This document shows positions 63,819 to 64,000 of a DNA stretch of 64,000 bases, piece by piece; within the stretch, counting starts at the first letter, position 1, and every line of letters starts with the position of its first letter. The position numbers and the translations under genes are program-made. Location of the stretch: positions 6,945,827 through 7,009,826 of the forward strand of contig LR746272.1 in NCBI GenBank assembly GCA_902729315.2, in the 5' to 3' direction. The DNA comes from Spirodela intermedia (Eukaryota > Streptophyta > Magnoliopsida > Alismatales > Araceae). The notes under the pieces are model-generated. The model was given only the letters and a program-made list of their open reading frames with translations, did not search any database and was not told the origin of the DNA.

Positions 63819-64000
63819 AATACTAGGCTTCAGACTTCTTCAGTAGTGGGCTTTAGGGTTTGGGTTACATCAATCTCCCCTTCTTGAAAAGGACTCATCT
63901 CGAAGTCTCTAACTTGCTCAGGATAATACTCATAGATGTCCATAACATTGAATGTAGATGATATTCCCATTGTCTCTAATAAGTCAATGACATATGCATT

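Larger units (their letters stand above)
63200..63875 (-). mobile_element. LTR-like sequence at the right edge, minus-strand element
   Basis: On the minus strand a purine tract GAAGGGGAGA (63876-63885 region) is followed by TTGATGTAACCC, a typical polypurine tract and LTR start. The upstream frame reads EQVRDFEMSPFQEGEID, similar to the end of gypsy pol polyproteins. The putative LTR continues to about 63210. It includes 'gaatccacaa' and 'gagtccacaaggg' phrases. The element body would lie beyond 64000. The call rests on pattern only. Confidence 0.35.

Overview
The window is plant nuclear DNA. Genes are split by spliceosomal introns. The DNA between them is AT-rich and full of decayed Ty3/gypsy and Ty1/copia LTR retrotransposons, and long (GA)n/(CT)n microsatellites are everywhere. 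Protein content (CAR-type C2 proteins, a CASP-like protein, a plastid-targeted protein) fits a flowering plant; the species cannot be told from the sequence.

Left half (1-30.58 kb): a minus-strand tandem array of small C2-domain genes of the CAR/GAP1 family (C2-domain ABA-related). At least six copies are visible. Copy 1 has exon 1 only (853-972) and runs off the left edge. Copy 2 is an exon 3 relic (~1681-1830). Copies 3, 5 and 6 (14195-16536, 21966-24301, 26801-29161) have intact three-exon frames of 165-166 aa. Copy 4 (19279-20338) is a pseudogene with a frameshifted exon 2 and no exon 3. The three intact copies each carry a second, different C2 first exon 0.6-0.9 kb further upstream (17242-17394, 25149-25292, 29787-29921). 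It ends in the same splice phase and joins exon 2 in frame, so each gene may make two proteins that differ in the first C2 strands and Ca2+ loop 1. About 12 kb of AT-rich DNA containing a decayed Athila-like gypsy element (about 7.3-11.45 kb) separates copies 1-2 from copies 3-6.

Middle (30.58-50.3 kb): array homology stops near 30.58 kb. A decayed chromodomain-type gypsy element follows on the plus strand (about 31.5-34.3 kb). Next is a complete 12-exon minus-strand gene (35476-50234) for a 419-aa probable plastid protein. Its 7.6-kb intron 10 holds an old Ty1/copia element with both LTRs (36297-40793).

Right part (50.3-64 kb): a GC-rich probable 5' region of the plastid gene (51.78-52.2 kb) faces a divergent three-exon CASP-like membrane protein gene (52870-54061, plus strand, 219 aa). 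A two-exon gene for a 72-aa single-pass membrane protein (57415-57772, plus) uses a GC-AG intron. The rest is retrotransposon debris: an LTR beside a tRNA-iMet-type primer site (about 60.0 kb), a copia 3' end with its LTR (60.83-61.2 kb) and an LTR-like stretch at the right edge.

All coding calls come from reading frames, splice sites and comparison between the repeat units in this window; no database search was possible.
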